Shown here: positions 1 to 7,326 of the stretch, piece after piece
Layout: each line of letters starts with the position of its first letter
How positions within the stretch are numbered: position 1 is the stretch's first letter
Source: CAYFJO01 sp964343305
GTDB lineage: Bacteria; Planctomycetota; Planctomycetia; Pirellulales; Pirellulaceae
DNA: 15,464 nt
Assembly: GCA_964343305.1 (NCBI GenBank)
Contig: CAYFJO010000256.1
Span: 1 to 15,464 of the forward strand
Direction of reading: 5' to 3'
Notes under the pieces: model-generated
What the model was told of the DNA's origin: nothing
Database searches by the model: none
Seen by the model: only the letters and a program-made list of their open reading frames with translations
Made by a program: the position numbers and the translations under genes

Positions 1-3
1 CTC

Positions 4-67
4 CAAATTCAAAAACTCAAGTGATGCGGAAAAGTCTTGGTCCTCAAAACTTGAAGTTTTGAATTTG
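4..67. repeat. Imperfect inverted repeat before scpB
   Basis: CAAATTCAAAAACTCAAG (4-21) is nearly the reverse complement of CTTGAAGTTTTGAATTTG (50-67); the arms differ only by small one-base offsets. The 28-nt centre makes a simple intrinsic terminator less likely than a palindromic repeat, but it could end transcription of a gene to the left of the window. No T-run typical of a terminator beyond the natural AT-richness is evident. Confidence 0.5.
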
Positions 68-147
68 TTTGTTATTTGGTGCTTGTAAATTGTGATTTTA
101 ACCCAGCCGGTCTTGTCACAGCGGCCAACTTGCCGATACTTTTCTCG

Positions 148-858
148 ATGCATCGTTTCAGTCAAATTCCCGCCGTCCAGCTTCAAAGTGTCGCGCCGCG
201 ATATCGTGCCGTGCGGCCGCATCCGTGGCAAGCGACGCGTTCCTCGTTCACGCCCGTCGCCGCGACAGCGAATCCGCTCGCGGGACTCGACCAAGAAGAC
301 ATCGAGGTCCGCACGCGGCGCGTCGAAGCGATTCTGTTTCTCGCGCGCGAACCCCTGAATGCCAGAAAACTCTCACAACACGCGGGTTTGGCCGACGGCA
401 CGGAAGCTCGTACGCTGGTCCTTCGATTGAACAAACAATACGACGACCTTGGACGAGCGTTTCGGGTCGAGCAAGTCGCGGGTGGTTACCAGTTTCTGAC
501 ACGGCCCCAATTCGGCAATTGGCTGCGCCGGCTGGAACACACTCCGGCACAGACGCGGCTGTCCGCTCCGGCGATGGAAACCCTGGCCGTCGTGGCCTAT
601 CGACAGCCCGTGCCGCGAGCGGATGTTGAAGCCATTCGCGGTGTCAGTTGCGGCGAAATCCTGCGGCAATTGATGGAGCGCGACCTGGTTCGCATCGGCG
701 GCCGCGGCGAAGAACTGGGGCGGCCCTATTTGTACGCCACCACCCAGCGATTCCTGCGAATCTTCGGCCTCAGAAATTTAGACCAATTGCCTCGTTCGGA
801 CGTGTTGCGTAATGCGGCAATTCCTAATAAAACACAACTCCAGGATAGTGGCAGTTAG
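148..858 (+). CDS. scpB: Segregation and condensation protein B (ScpB)
   Basis: ScpB is the winged-helix subunit that, with the kleisin ScpA, binds the SMC ATPase to compact and segregate the chromosome in the cytoplasm. The core has two winged-helix modules. The second carries the family signature ETLAVVAYRQPVPRADVEAI followed by IRGV, a GRPYLYATT stretch and a closing FGLRNLDQLP, all very close to known ScpB proteins. The open frame extends upstream to a TTG at 76, but there is no ribosome-binding site there and the family needs no such extension. I chose the ATG at 148, giving 236 aa, within the usual 180-240 range. The first ~45 residues after that start are Arg/Pro-rich and probably disordered, so a start further in is possible. 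No scpA is visible in the window. The identity is secure; the exact start is not. Confidence 0.9.
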   Translation: MHRFSQIPAVQLQSVAPRYRAVRPHPWQATRSSFTPVAATANPLAGLDQEDIEVRTRRVEAILFLAREPLNARKLSQHAGLADGTEARTLVLRLNKQYDDLGRAFRVEQVAGGYQFLTRPQFGNWLRRLEHTPAQTRLSAPAMETLAVVAYRQPVPRADVEAIRGVSCGEILRQLMERDLVRIGGRGEELGRPYLYATTQRFLRIFGLRNLDQLPRSDVLRNAAIPNKTQLQDSGS

Positions 859-914
859 AGCCGAATCGATTCCCGTTGAAAACTCCAGTGAAATGGATCA
901 AGTGAAAGAAGGAG

Positions 915-920
915 AAGGAG
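915..920 (+). promoter_or_regulatory. Shine-Dalgarno of the poly-Asp gene
   Basis: AAGGAG lies 7 nt before a GTG codon at 928. It is one of the few strong ribosome-binding sites in this window and it fixes the GTG start of the acidic protein. Confidence 0.7.
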
Positions 921-927
921 TTTAAAA

Positions 928-1299
<372 letters not shown>

Positions 1300-1308
1300 A
1301 GCGAGTGA

Positions 1309-2583
1309 CTAATCGCCCAGCCGAAACAACCTCTTGAGTGCATCGAGCAGACCGTGGGGCTCGCCCTCTTTCGCTTCGTCACGAAGTGATTCCAACGGTG
1401 GGTGCAACAGTTTATTGACCAGCCGGTCAAACGCTTTGTGGATCTCTTCGCTTGTTTTGGAATCCAAATCGCCAAGCTTGTTTAGCAGCCGCTTCAGTTC
1501 GATATCTTTCACGTCCGTCGCCTGCTCCTTCAGTTGCCGGATAAACGGAATTGTCGCGCGGTGATTCAGATCGGTCATAAACCGGTCGGTCTCCGAATCG
1601 ATGATCCGCTCGGCCTTGGGCCACTCCTTTTCACGAAGCTTGCGATTGCGCTGGCACGTCGTCCTAAGGTCGTCGATCGAATACAAGTACACGTTCAAAC
1701 ATTCGCCCACGCTTTCTTCAATGTCGCGCGGCACCGCCAAGTCGAGCATGAAAAGTGTTCTTTGTTCGCGCTCGACTTCGATTTTCTTGTAGTGCTGGAG
1801 TGTCAAGACCGGTTCGGTGGCACCCGTCGTGCTGACCACCATGTCGGCTTCGATCAAAGCCTGGTCAAATTCTCCCCATTGGCGTGCCCGGCCGCCGACC
1901 TTTTCGGCCAATAACTCGGCTCGCTCCAGGCTGCGATTGATCACCGAGATGTCGTGAGCCCCCTGATCGATGAGATATTGGACCGTCTCTTCGCCCATCT
2001 CGCCGGCTCCGATCACCAACACGTGTTTGTCGTCGAACCGTGCGAAAATCTGTCCGGCAAAATCGGCCACGGCCACGCTGGGGATGCTGACGCGTTTTTC
2101 GTTGATGGCCGTTTCGTTGGCGACGCGTTTGGCCACCTTGATCGCGGCTTGAAACGCGAGGTTGCTCAGTGTGCCCGTACAATCGGTGTCACAGGCCACA
2201 TCGTACGCCTGTTTCACTTGTGACAGAATCTGGGCTTCGCCAACCACCATGCTGTCGAGGCTGGCCGCCACGGTGAACAAGTGACGGATGGCATCCTCGC
2301 CTTTTCGTTCAAACAGATCGTCGAAGATGTCCGGAGCGCTCAATCCGTGAAAGTCGGCGAGGAACGTGATCACGTCGTGATGCGACGGGCAGGCCTCGTC
2401 AATTTCCGCGGCCGTGTAAAGTTCGACTCGGTTGCAGGTCGATAACAACACGGCTTCCGACTGCGGAAACTGAGTTCGCAATTTGGCCAACGCATCGCGA
2501 GTCTGATCGGGGCTGAACGCCAATTGCTCGCGCATTTCCACCGACGAGCTGTGATGACTGCAACCGATCATTTGCAGAATCAT
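1309..2583 (-). CDS. hemA: Glutamyl-tRNA reductase
   Basis: It catalyses the NADPH-dependent reduction of glutamyl-tRNA(Glu) to glutamate-1-semialdehyde, the first committed step of C5-pathway tetrapyrrole (haem) synthesis, in the cytoplasm. Visible signatures are the N-terminal substrate motif with MREQL near residue 17, the catalytic Cys50 in STCNRVELY, a VVGEAQI segment, the Rossmann nucleotide motif VIGAGEMGEET, and LFMLDLAVPRDIE. The C-terminus is the helical dimerisation domain. The frame is open 64 codons further upstream, but that stretch overlaps the membrane-protein gene. The ATG at 2583 gives 424 aa, the normal family length, and places Cys50 exactly where E. coli GluTR has it. The start overlaps the stop of the upstream gene by four bases (ATGA), which indicates translational coupling with the HemX-like protein. 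Confidence 0.96.
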   Translation of the reverse strand: MILQMIGCSHHSSSVEMREQLAFSPDQTRDALAKLRTQFPQSEAVLLSTCNRVELYTAAEIDEACPSHHDVITFLADFHGLSAPDIFDDLFERKGEDAIRHLFTVAASLDSMVVGEAQILSQVKQAYDVACDTDCTGTLSNLAFQAAIKVAKRVANETAINEKRVSIPSVAVADFAGQIFARFDDKHVLVIGAGEMGEETVQYLIDQGAHDISVINRSLERAELLAEKVGGRARQWGEFDQALIEADMVVSTTGATEPVLTLQHYKKIEVEREQRTLFMLDLAVPRDIEESVGECLNVYLYSIDDLRTTCQRNRKLREKEWPKAERIIDSETDRFMTDLNHRATIPFIRQLKEQATDVKDIELKRLLNKLGDLDSKTSEEIHKAFDRLVNKLLHPPLESLRDEAKEGEPHGLLDALKRLFRLGD

Positions 2584-3455
2584 GACTCGCCTCCCGTCAC
2601 TGCATTCACAGTCGATACATTCGGTGAAGACGGCGGCGTCGCGTGCTGGGCGAACAAAACGATGCCCAGCTCCAGTGCAAAAAACAAAAAGCTGGCAACG
2701 ACCAAGTACGCGACCTTTCGACCTCGTCGCGCTGGCTTGTAAATGAAGTTGAACGTCAACACGGTTGCGAGCCACAAAAACAAAACTCCCGAACTCCAGA
2801 CGACTGGATCAGACCAGGCAACGACGTTCGACCGGATCAGGTTCAACACGATACCCGACAGCAGCCCGACTCCGAGCAATACAGACGAAATCACGAGTGC
2901 CCGTTCGTTCTCTTTCTGTAGCCATTCGAGGCTCGGCAATTTGATGCCTTCGCTCGGCGGCAACTTGTGTTTCAGCCGATACGATTGGATCAAATACATC
3001 ACGCCCGCGACGAAACCGAGCGCCACAACAATGGTGCCAAGCAACAACGCGATGCCGTGAACGACGCCCCAAACGGTCAGTGCTTGTTCGCGCGGAAACG
3101 ACGGTGCGTCACGATAGATGTACGCCAACCCGATCAGGATCAGCACCAACGGAAGAATGAACATTCCAGCCGCCGATTCTGGCCGCCAAACTCCGATGAG
3201 CAAATATGTCGCTGTCAACGTCCAAGCGATCAGCAAGCACCAGTCATGCCAATTTGAAAGCGGTGACGCGGACGGCAATTCCTCTTGCACGCGCAACCAA
3301 AGATAAACCGAGTGGGCAAACAGCCCCGCAACCGCAAACGTCCACATCACGGCGATTCGAATCGGCGCGCGAAAGAGCAGCCGCGTGACATCGAGCAACA
3401 ACGTCACAACGTAACTGCCAAAAAAACAAACAATGGTGATTTTGGTGAGGAACAT
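2580..3455 (-). CDS. HemX/CcsA-family cytochrome c assembly-type membrane protein
   Basis: A 291-aa integral membrane protein with about eight predicted transmembrane helices: roughly residues 4-24, 33-55, 70-90, 97-115, 128-157, 187-208, 220-240 and 248-270. It belongs to the CcsA/CcmC/HemX cytochrome c assembly family. The segment with WGVVHGIALLLGTIVVALGF, followed by MYLIQ and a SYRLKHK-LPSLEWL stretch, resembles HemX, the protein encoded beside hemA in Bacillus hem operons. His residues sit in helices 2 and 5 (AHSVYLW and VVHGIA), positions where this superfamily handles haem. I see no WWD-type tryptophan-rich haem-handling motif, which favours HemX over CcsA proper. HemX in Bacillus influences GluTR levels. 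The ATGA overlap with hemA fits such a role here, but the function in this organism is inference. Confidence 0.85.
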   Translation of the reverse strand: MFLTKITIVCFFGSYVVTLLLDVTRLLFRAPIRIAVMWTFAVAGLFAHSVYLWLRVQEELPSASPLSNWHDWCLLIAWTLTATYLLIGVWRPESAAGMFILPLVLILIGLAYIYRDAPSFPREQALTVWGVVHGIALLLGTIVVALGFVAGVMYLIQSYRLKHKLPPSEGIKLPSLEWLQKENERALVISSVLLGVGLLSGIVLNLIRSNVVAWSDPVVWSSGVLFLWLATVLTFNFIYKPARRGRKVAYLVVASFLFFALELGIVLFAQHATPPSSPNVSTVNAVTGGES

Positions 3456-3464
3456 CTATGTCTT

Positions 3465-3525
3465 GTAGCCGGATTCGTAAGAATTCGGGTAACGCGATTG
3501 TCTGAAGTCTCACGACTTCACCTAC
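3465..3525. repeat. BIME-like paired hairpin repeat, copy A
   Basis: A 61-bp unit that begins GTAG and ends CTAC. It contains two short hairpins: CCGGATTC-gtaa-GAATTCGG (one G-U pair) and TGAAGTC-tcac-GACTTCA. A GTAG next to a small palindrome, in inverted pairs, is the hallmark of REP/BIME elements. It fills the gap between the HemX-like start and the sigma-54 gene stop. The second copy at 4602-4662 has the same length and layout, with paired base changes in both stems. Confidence 0.75.
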
Positions 3526-3527
3526 GG

Positions 3528-4583
3528 TTACGAATCTAAATCGTACTCCTTGAGTTTCTTGTGCAATGTGTTGCGGTTGATTCCGAGTTTGGTGGCAGCT
3601 TTGGTTTGGACGTTGTTGCACGACTGCATGACTTGGGCAATTGTTTCACGTTCGACGCGATTGACAATCGCCGCGTGCAATCCTTCTCCGCCCGGTCCGG
3701 CCGAATCGATGCCTTGCTGAACCAGTTCGTGGGCCAGCATTTCGACGTCGGCCCCGCGAATTCCCGTCACTTTCGGCGCTTCGCCGCCGCGGACGACATC
3801 GGGCAACAAATCGACGGTCAACTCATCGCCCTCGGCCATCACAACCGCTCGCTCAATATAGTTTTGTAGCTCTCGAACATTTCCCGGCCAATGATAGCTC
3901 TGCAGAGCGTCGAGGGCCTCGTGCTGAATGTGGACGACGTAGCGGTCGTTCGAGTCGCTGTAAAACGAAAGGAAATGGGCCACAAGTTCCTGGATGTCCT
4001 CCCGGCGTTTGCGAAGTGGTGGTAAGTAAATCGGCACGACGTTCAAACGCCAGTACAAATCTTCGCGAAACCGCTCCTCGGCAACTTCGTCCGACAGATC
4101 TTTGTTGCTGGCGGCGACCACGCGGACGTCGACCCGAACCGTCTGAGTATCGCCGACACGTTCGAACTCGCGTTCCTGGAGTACGCGCAGTAGTTTGACT
4201 TGGAGCAACAGAGACGTGGAGTTGATCTCATCCAGGAAAATCGTCCCCGTATGGGCGGCTTCAAAACGGCCGGCTCGATTGTTGACCGCGCCCGTGAACG
4301 ACCCGCGAACGTGTCCGAACAGTTCGCTTTCCAGCAGACTTTCACTCAACGCGCCACAGTTGACTTTGACCAAAGGCCCAGAGGCCCGGTCACTCAAGCG
4401 GTGAAGCGCCGTCGCGATCAACTCTTTTCCCGTGCCCGTTTCGCCAAGCAGCAGAACGGATGCGTTGCTCCGCGCCACTTTGCGCGTCACACGATAGACT
4501 TCTTCCATCGCGGCGCCCGAGCCGATCAGGCCGGGAGTCGGCGGACCGGATTCGTTTGAAGGATTGATGCGGTGCGTGGCCAT
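3528..4583 (-). CDS. Sigma-54-dependent transcriptional activator (AAA+ and Fis HTH, no sensor domain)
   Basis: A bacterial enhancer-binding protein that uses ATP hydrolysis to open promoters held by sigma-54 RNA polymerase. The 351 aa comprise a short N-terminal tail (1-18), the AAA+ domain (about 19-255) and a Fis-type helix-turn-helix (about 313-351, TKAATKLGINRNTLHKKL). Key motifs are Walker A GETGTGKE (47-54), the sigma-54 contact loop GSFTGA (94-99, a Ser variant of GAFTGA), Walker B FLDEI (116-120) and WPGNVREL. There is no receiver, GAF or PAS sensor domain at the N-terminus, so activity is likely controlled by a partner or by expression. Its target genes cannot be told from the window. 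Both ends of the gene abut matched BIME-like repeats, which probably separate its transcript from those of the neighbours. Confidence 0.93.
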   Translation of the reverse strand: MATHRINPSNESGPPTPGLIGSGAAMEEVYRVTRKVARSNASVLLLGETGTGKELIATALHRLSDRASGPLVKVNCGALSESLLESELFGHVRGSFTGAVNNRAGRFEAAHTGTIFLDEINSTSLLLQVKLLRVLQEREFERVGDTQTVRVDVRVVAASNKDLSDEVAEERFREDLYWRLNVVPIYLPPLRKRREDIQELVAHFLSFYSDSNDRYVVHIQHEALDALQSYHWPGNVRELQNYIERAVVMAEGDELTVDLLPDVVRGGEAPKVTGIRGADVEMLAHELVQQGIDSAGPGGEGLHAAIVNRVERETIAQVMQSCNNVQTKAATKLGINRNTLHKKLKEYDLDS

Positions 4584-4601
4584 CGTCGTCGAGTCGATCC
4601 C

Positions 4602-4662
4602 GTAGCTGAATTTGTGAAAATTCAGACGCGCCGTGTGACTGAATTCTCACGAATTCAGCTAC
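4602..4662. repeat. BIME-like paired hairpin repeat, copy B
   Basis: A 61-bp unit with GTAG at 4602 and CTAC at 4659-4662. The hairpins are CTGAATTT-gtga-AAATTCAG (4606-4625) and CTGAATTC-tcac-GAATTCAG (4639-4658); the two loops are reverse complements. It is the partner of the element at 3465-3525 and lies in the gap upstream of the sigma-54 activator gene. C-G in copy A becomes T-A in copy B at matching stem positions. Confidence 0.8.
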
Positions 4663-4677
4663 GAAGACCCGTCGGTT

Positions 4678-6954
4678 TTAGTCTGGAGAACTACGAGACG
4701 CTTTGCGGCGCAACTCGGCCTCTCGCTCCTGTTCGTTTCGTTTGGCTTCGATCGTATCGAGGATGGATCCCAACACCGCTTGAGTCTCGGCATCGAGTGT
4801 TTCACTTTTGTTATAGCGATCGTATTGGTCGCGAATTTGTTGCGAAGTGAGCATCGTGCCACGTCGTTTGACGGCGGCATCAAAGCCGGCCGCGGCCGCC
4901 TGTCGCTGCTCAATGGGGCGAGCGTTTTGACTGGCAAAATCGATCAATGCCGACTGAGCCTGCGCGGTGCCCAGCCTGCCTAGAACCGTCACCGCCTTGG
5001 CGGACAGGTTCGGATGATCCAGCGCCGAGACAATCGCGGGTCCATGTCGCATCACGTCATAGAATCCGTAATCATTGGGGTTCTCGACGAATCGGATCAT
5101 GGCATCCAGCGCGGCACTGGCCTGGGCAATTTTCTCTTCGGGCGAAACCATGCGACGCCCGGCGTGTTGAACCAATCGCTCGATCACCAGGGAGAGCGTT
5201 GCGTTTTCATAGGGCCACGGAAACGCGTCGACCATGTCGTAGCCGGCCGCGAAATGTTTCATCTCTTCGAGCTTGTGGCTGTCGACCAACAAACCAATGG
5301 GCAGATTCGCTGTGCGTGTGTCCTTGCGGATCGTTTGGACAACCTCTTTAAAATGCGGAAAGTCAACGGCGTCGCTCATCAACAAGAAATCGTAATCGGG
5401 ATCGGACGATGCAAGTTTAAAGAACTCACGACCGTTGGTCGCCATGTTGGCGACGATGCCGGATTCAGCCAGAATACCGACCAGTGACCGGGCATGTTCG
5501 ACACGTGGGTCGCCAACCAGAATGCGGCGATCGCCCGCAGTGCGGATGAAGAATCCCAGCGTTTCGGCCAATCGGCTTGATCCCGGATAACCCGTGTGCG
5601 GGTCCAGCTTGAAAATGGCACTGGCGGCCGCAAAACGCAGCCGCCGGTCCGGATGTTGAAGGGCTGCCGCGAGGATACGAGGTCGTCCATCGTCCGATCG
5701 CACAGCCGTGACGTCGTCCGACGCTCCCAACGCTTCGGCAGCGCCGATGGCCGCGGGGACATGATCGTTTTTCACCGCGAACCTCAGCACATCTTCCAGC
5801 GCCTCGGTTTTTGCTTCGCTGGATATTGACCGCAGCAACGCGTCGTCCAACGGCCGATCCAAGCCGCGGATCAACTTGGCGGATTCCAATGTCGCGGCCA
5901 GGTAAAGTCGCAGCGCTTCTTTGTTGCCGGGGTCGACTTCGAGCAAGTCGCCGGCCAGTTGCGAGGCGACGATGAGCGACGAGGCTTCGGGAATGTACTC
6001 GTTCAGCACGCTGACTTTCTTTGCGTCGTCCCAGTGCCACAGTTCAATCAGGCCCGCCAAGTTTTCGGGACGTGGCAACTGGCCGTTGAAATAGGCGTTC
6101 GCGCGGCGAGACAGAAACTCGCGGGCGTCGTATTTCGTCGGGACTTCGCCGACGATTCGACGCAACGCATCGGTCGCGGCATCTCGCAACGCGTCGTTGC
6201 TCTTTGGCGAGGCAAACGGGCGGATCATGTACAACACCGCGCGGTTTGCATTCGAACGACCGAGGACGGAGATCGCTTGAGCCACGAGTGCGTCGTCGGA
6301 CGATTGCAGCACACCGATCAAGGGCTCGATCACATCCCTGCCCAATGCCACTAATGCGTCGCGAATGTTCTTGTGTTCGGCATTGCGAGAACCATCGGCC
6401 AGCGCCTGGACCATCGGTTCGACCGCCGCGTCGCCCGCTTCGGAAAGGCCGCGAAAGGCCGCTTGGCGGATGCCGTACGACGGGTCGCTCAAGTCTCGAA
6501 CAAGCGTTTGCAATCGAGACGGTTCACGCGCGGCTTTGTACGCCGCGTCGGTTGCGGACCGCGCCAGCGCGACGCCTTCCGGAGCCAAAGGTTGATAACG
6601 CAGCAGCCGGAAGAAAAACGACGAACCATACTCTTGATGTAACGCGGCCAACGTCGCTTCGTCGGGTGAGGTGGCAAGTAGCTTGCCCAAATATCGTTTT
6701 GCGTCCTGAGGACGACCCAAATTCATCATCGCCCGCATGGCTCGCGTCAATTCGCTGGGCGTAGTTGGATTCGATTCGTCGATTGCGCGAATGACCGGAT
6801 CTTGAGAGACCGGGGCCGGGGCCGACGGGCGGCTCGGTCCAGGAGTGGTCGGAGTCGCCGGCCCAAACGGGTTAGGTTGAGCCACGACAAAACTCACTTG
6901 CACCAGCCAAACCAGCAGCAGCAGGGGAATTCGTCTCAACGAAATTTGATACAT
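4678..6954 (-). CDS. Exported HEAT-repeat protein with an embedded receiver-like domain
   Basis: A 758-aa protein from the ATG at 6954. This start places a signal peptide at the N-terminus (MYQISLRRIPLLLLVWLVQV, then a cleavage-like VVAQ). The frame opens 27 codons earlier, which would bury the signal. A Pro-rich linker follows, then helical HEAT-type repeats (about 130-300, e.g. PSYGIRQAAFRGLSEAGDAA and HKNIRDALVALGRDVIEPLI). At about 476-596 there is a domain that reads like a CheY receiver: RRILVGDPRVEH, TNGREFF, DYDFLLMSD, LPIGLLVDS. The lysine expected near the end is absent (DAFPWP). More HEAT-like helices and a charged C-terminal coil (about 715-758) follow. Function unknown; the exported HEAT part suggests protein binding in the periplasm or envelope. 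Confidence 0.8.
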   Translation of the reverse strand: MYQISLRRIPLLLLVWLVQVSFVVAQPNPFGPATPTTPGPSRPSAPAPVSQDPVIRAIDESNPTTPSELTRAMRAMMNLGRPQDAKRYLGKLLATSPDEATLAALHQEYGSSFFFRLLRYQPLAPEGVALARSATDAAYKAAREPSRLQTLVRDLSDPSYGIRQAAFRGLSEAGDAAVEPMVQALADGSRNAEHKNIRDALVALGRDVIEPLIGVLQSSDDALVAQAISVLGRSNANRAVLYMIRPFASPKSNDALRDAATDALRRIVGEVPTKYDAREFLSRRANAYFNGQLPRPENLAGLIELWHWDDAKKVSVLNEYIPEASSLIVASQLAGDLLEVDPGNKEALRLYLAATLESAKLIRGLDRPLDDALLRSISSEAKTEALEDVLRFAVKNDHVPAAIGAAEALGASDDVTAVRSDDGRPRILAAALQHPDRRLRFAAASAIFKLDPHTGYPGSSRLAETLGFFIRTAGDRRILVGDPRVEHARSLVGILAESGIVANMATNGREFFKLASSDPDYDFLLMSDAVDFPHFKEVVQTIRKDTRTANLPIGLLVDSHKLEEMKHFAAGYDMVDAFPWPYENATLSLVIERLVQHAGRRMVSPEEKIAQASAALDAMIRFVENPNDYGFYDVMRHGPAIVSALDHPNLSAKAVTVLGRLGTAQAQSALIDFASQNARPIEQRQAAAAGFDAAVKRRGTMLTSQQIRDQYDRYNKSETLDAETQAVLGSILDTIEAKRNEQEREAELRRKASRSSPD

Positions 6955-7238
6955 GTATTGTCTTTTTCTGGCGCGCGCGTTTCTAACAGAAGGTATCAAA
7001 GCAAACGAAGGAATGATGTCCTTTGTTGCCTTCATTTGCTTCAGTTCAAGAACGAATCGTCTGATGCTGGAAGAATTGGCTACCAGGTAGGAGAATTCTC
7101 CCTAAGTCCAAACTAAATCAAAGGGTTTAGTAAATCAATAACCGCCGCAGTGCTTTCAGACACCTTGGCTTGGTTCAGCGGGTTTCCCGGGCAAAATGTT
7201 CGATGAAAAATCCGTACAAGCGATACAATCCCAAATGG
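6955..7238. other. Intergenic region between divergent genes
   Basis: About 280 nt with no convincing gene between the minus-strand HEAT gene and the plus-strand retron operon. It holds a 12-bp perfect palindrome GGAGAATTCTCC (7090-7101) preceded by GTAG at 7087-7090, which may be a remnant of the local GTAG hairpin family or an operator. Otherwise nothing specific is visible before the promoter at 7239. Confidence 0.45.
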
Positions 7239-7267
7239 TTGACAGGGTCTGCGCAAGGTCTAATAAT
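7239..7267 (+). promoter_or_regulatory. Sigma-70-type promoter of the retron operon
   Basis: A perfect -35 box TTGACA (7239-7244) is separated by 17 nt from AATAAT (7262-7267; five of six bases match TATAAT). Transcription would start near 7274 and leave a leader of about 50 nt before the ATG at 7327. The position, directly ahead of the ARM/HEAT gene, fits an operon promoter for the retron effector genes. Confidence 0.65.
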
Positions 7268-7326
7268 TCGGTCCTGTCGATTGATTAACGGGGTGAATTT
7301 TCAAACTAACTACTTCGAGTGTCGTC

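Noticed and set aside
76..147. Upstream TTG start for scpB
   Set aside because: No ribosome-binding site and no family homology in those 24 residues.
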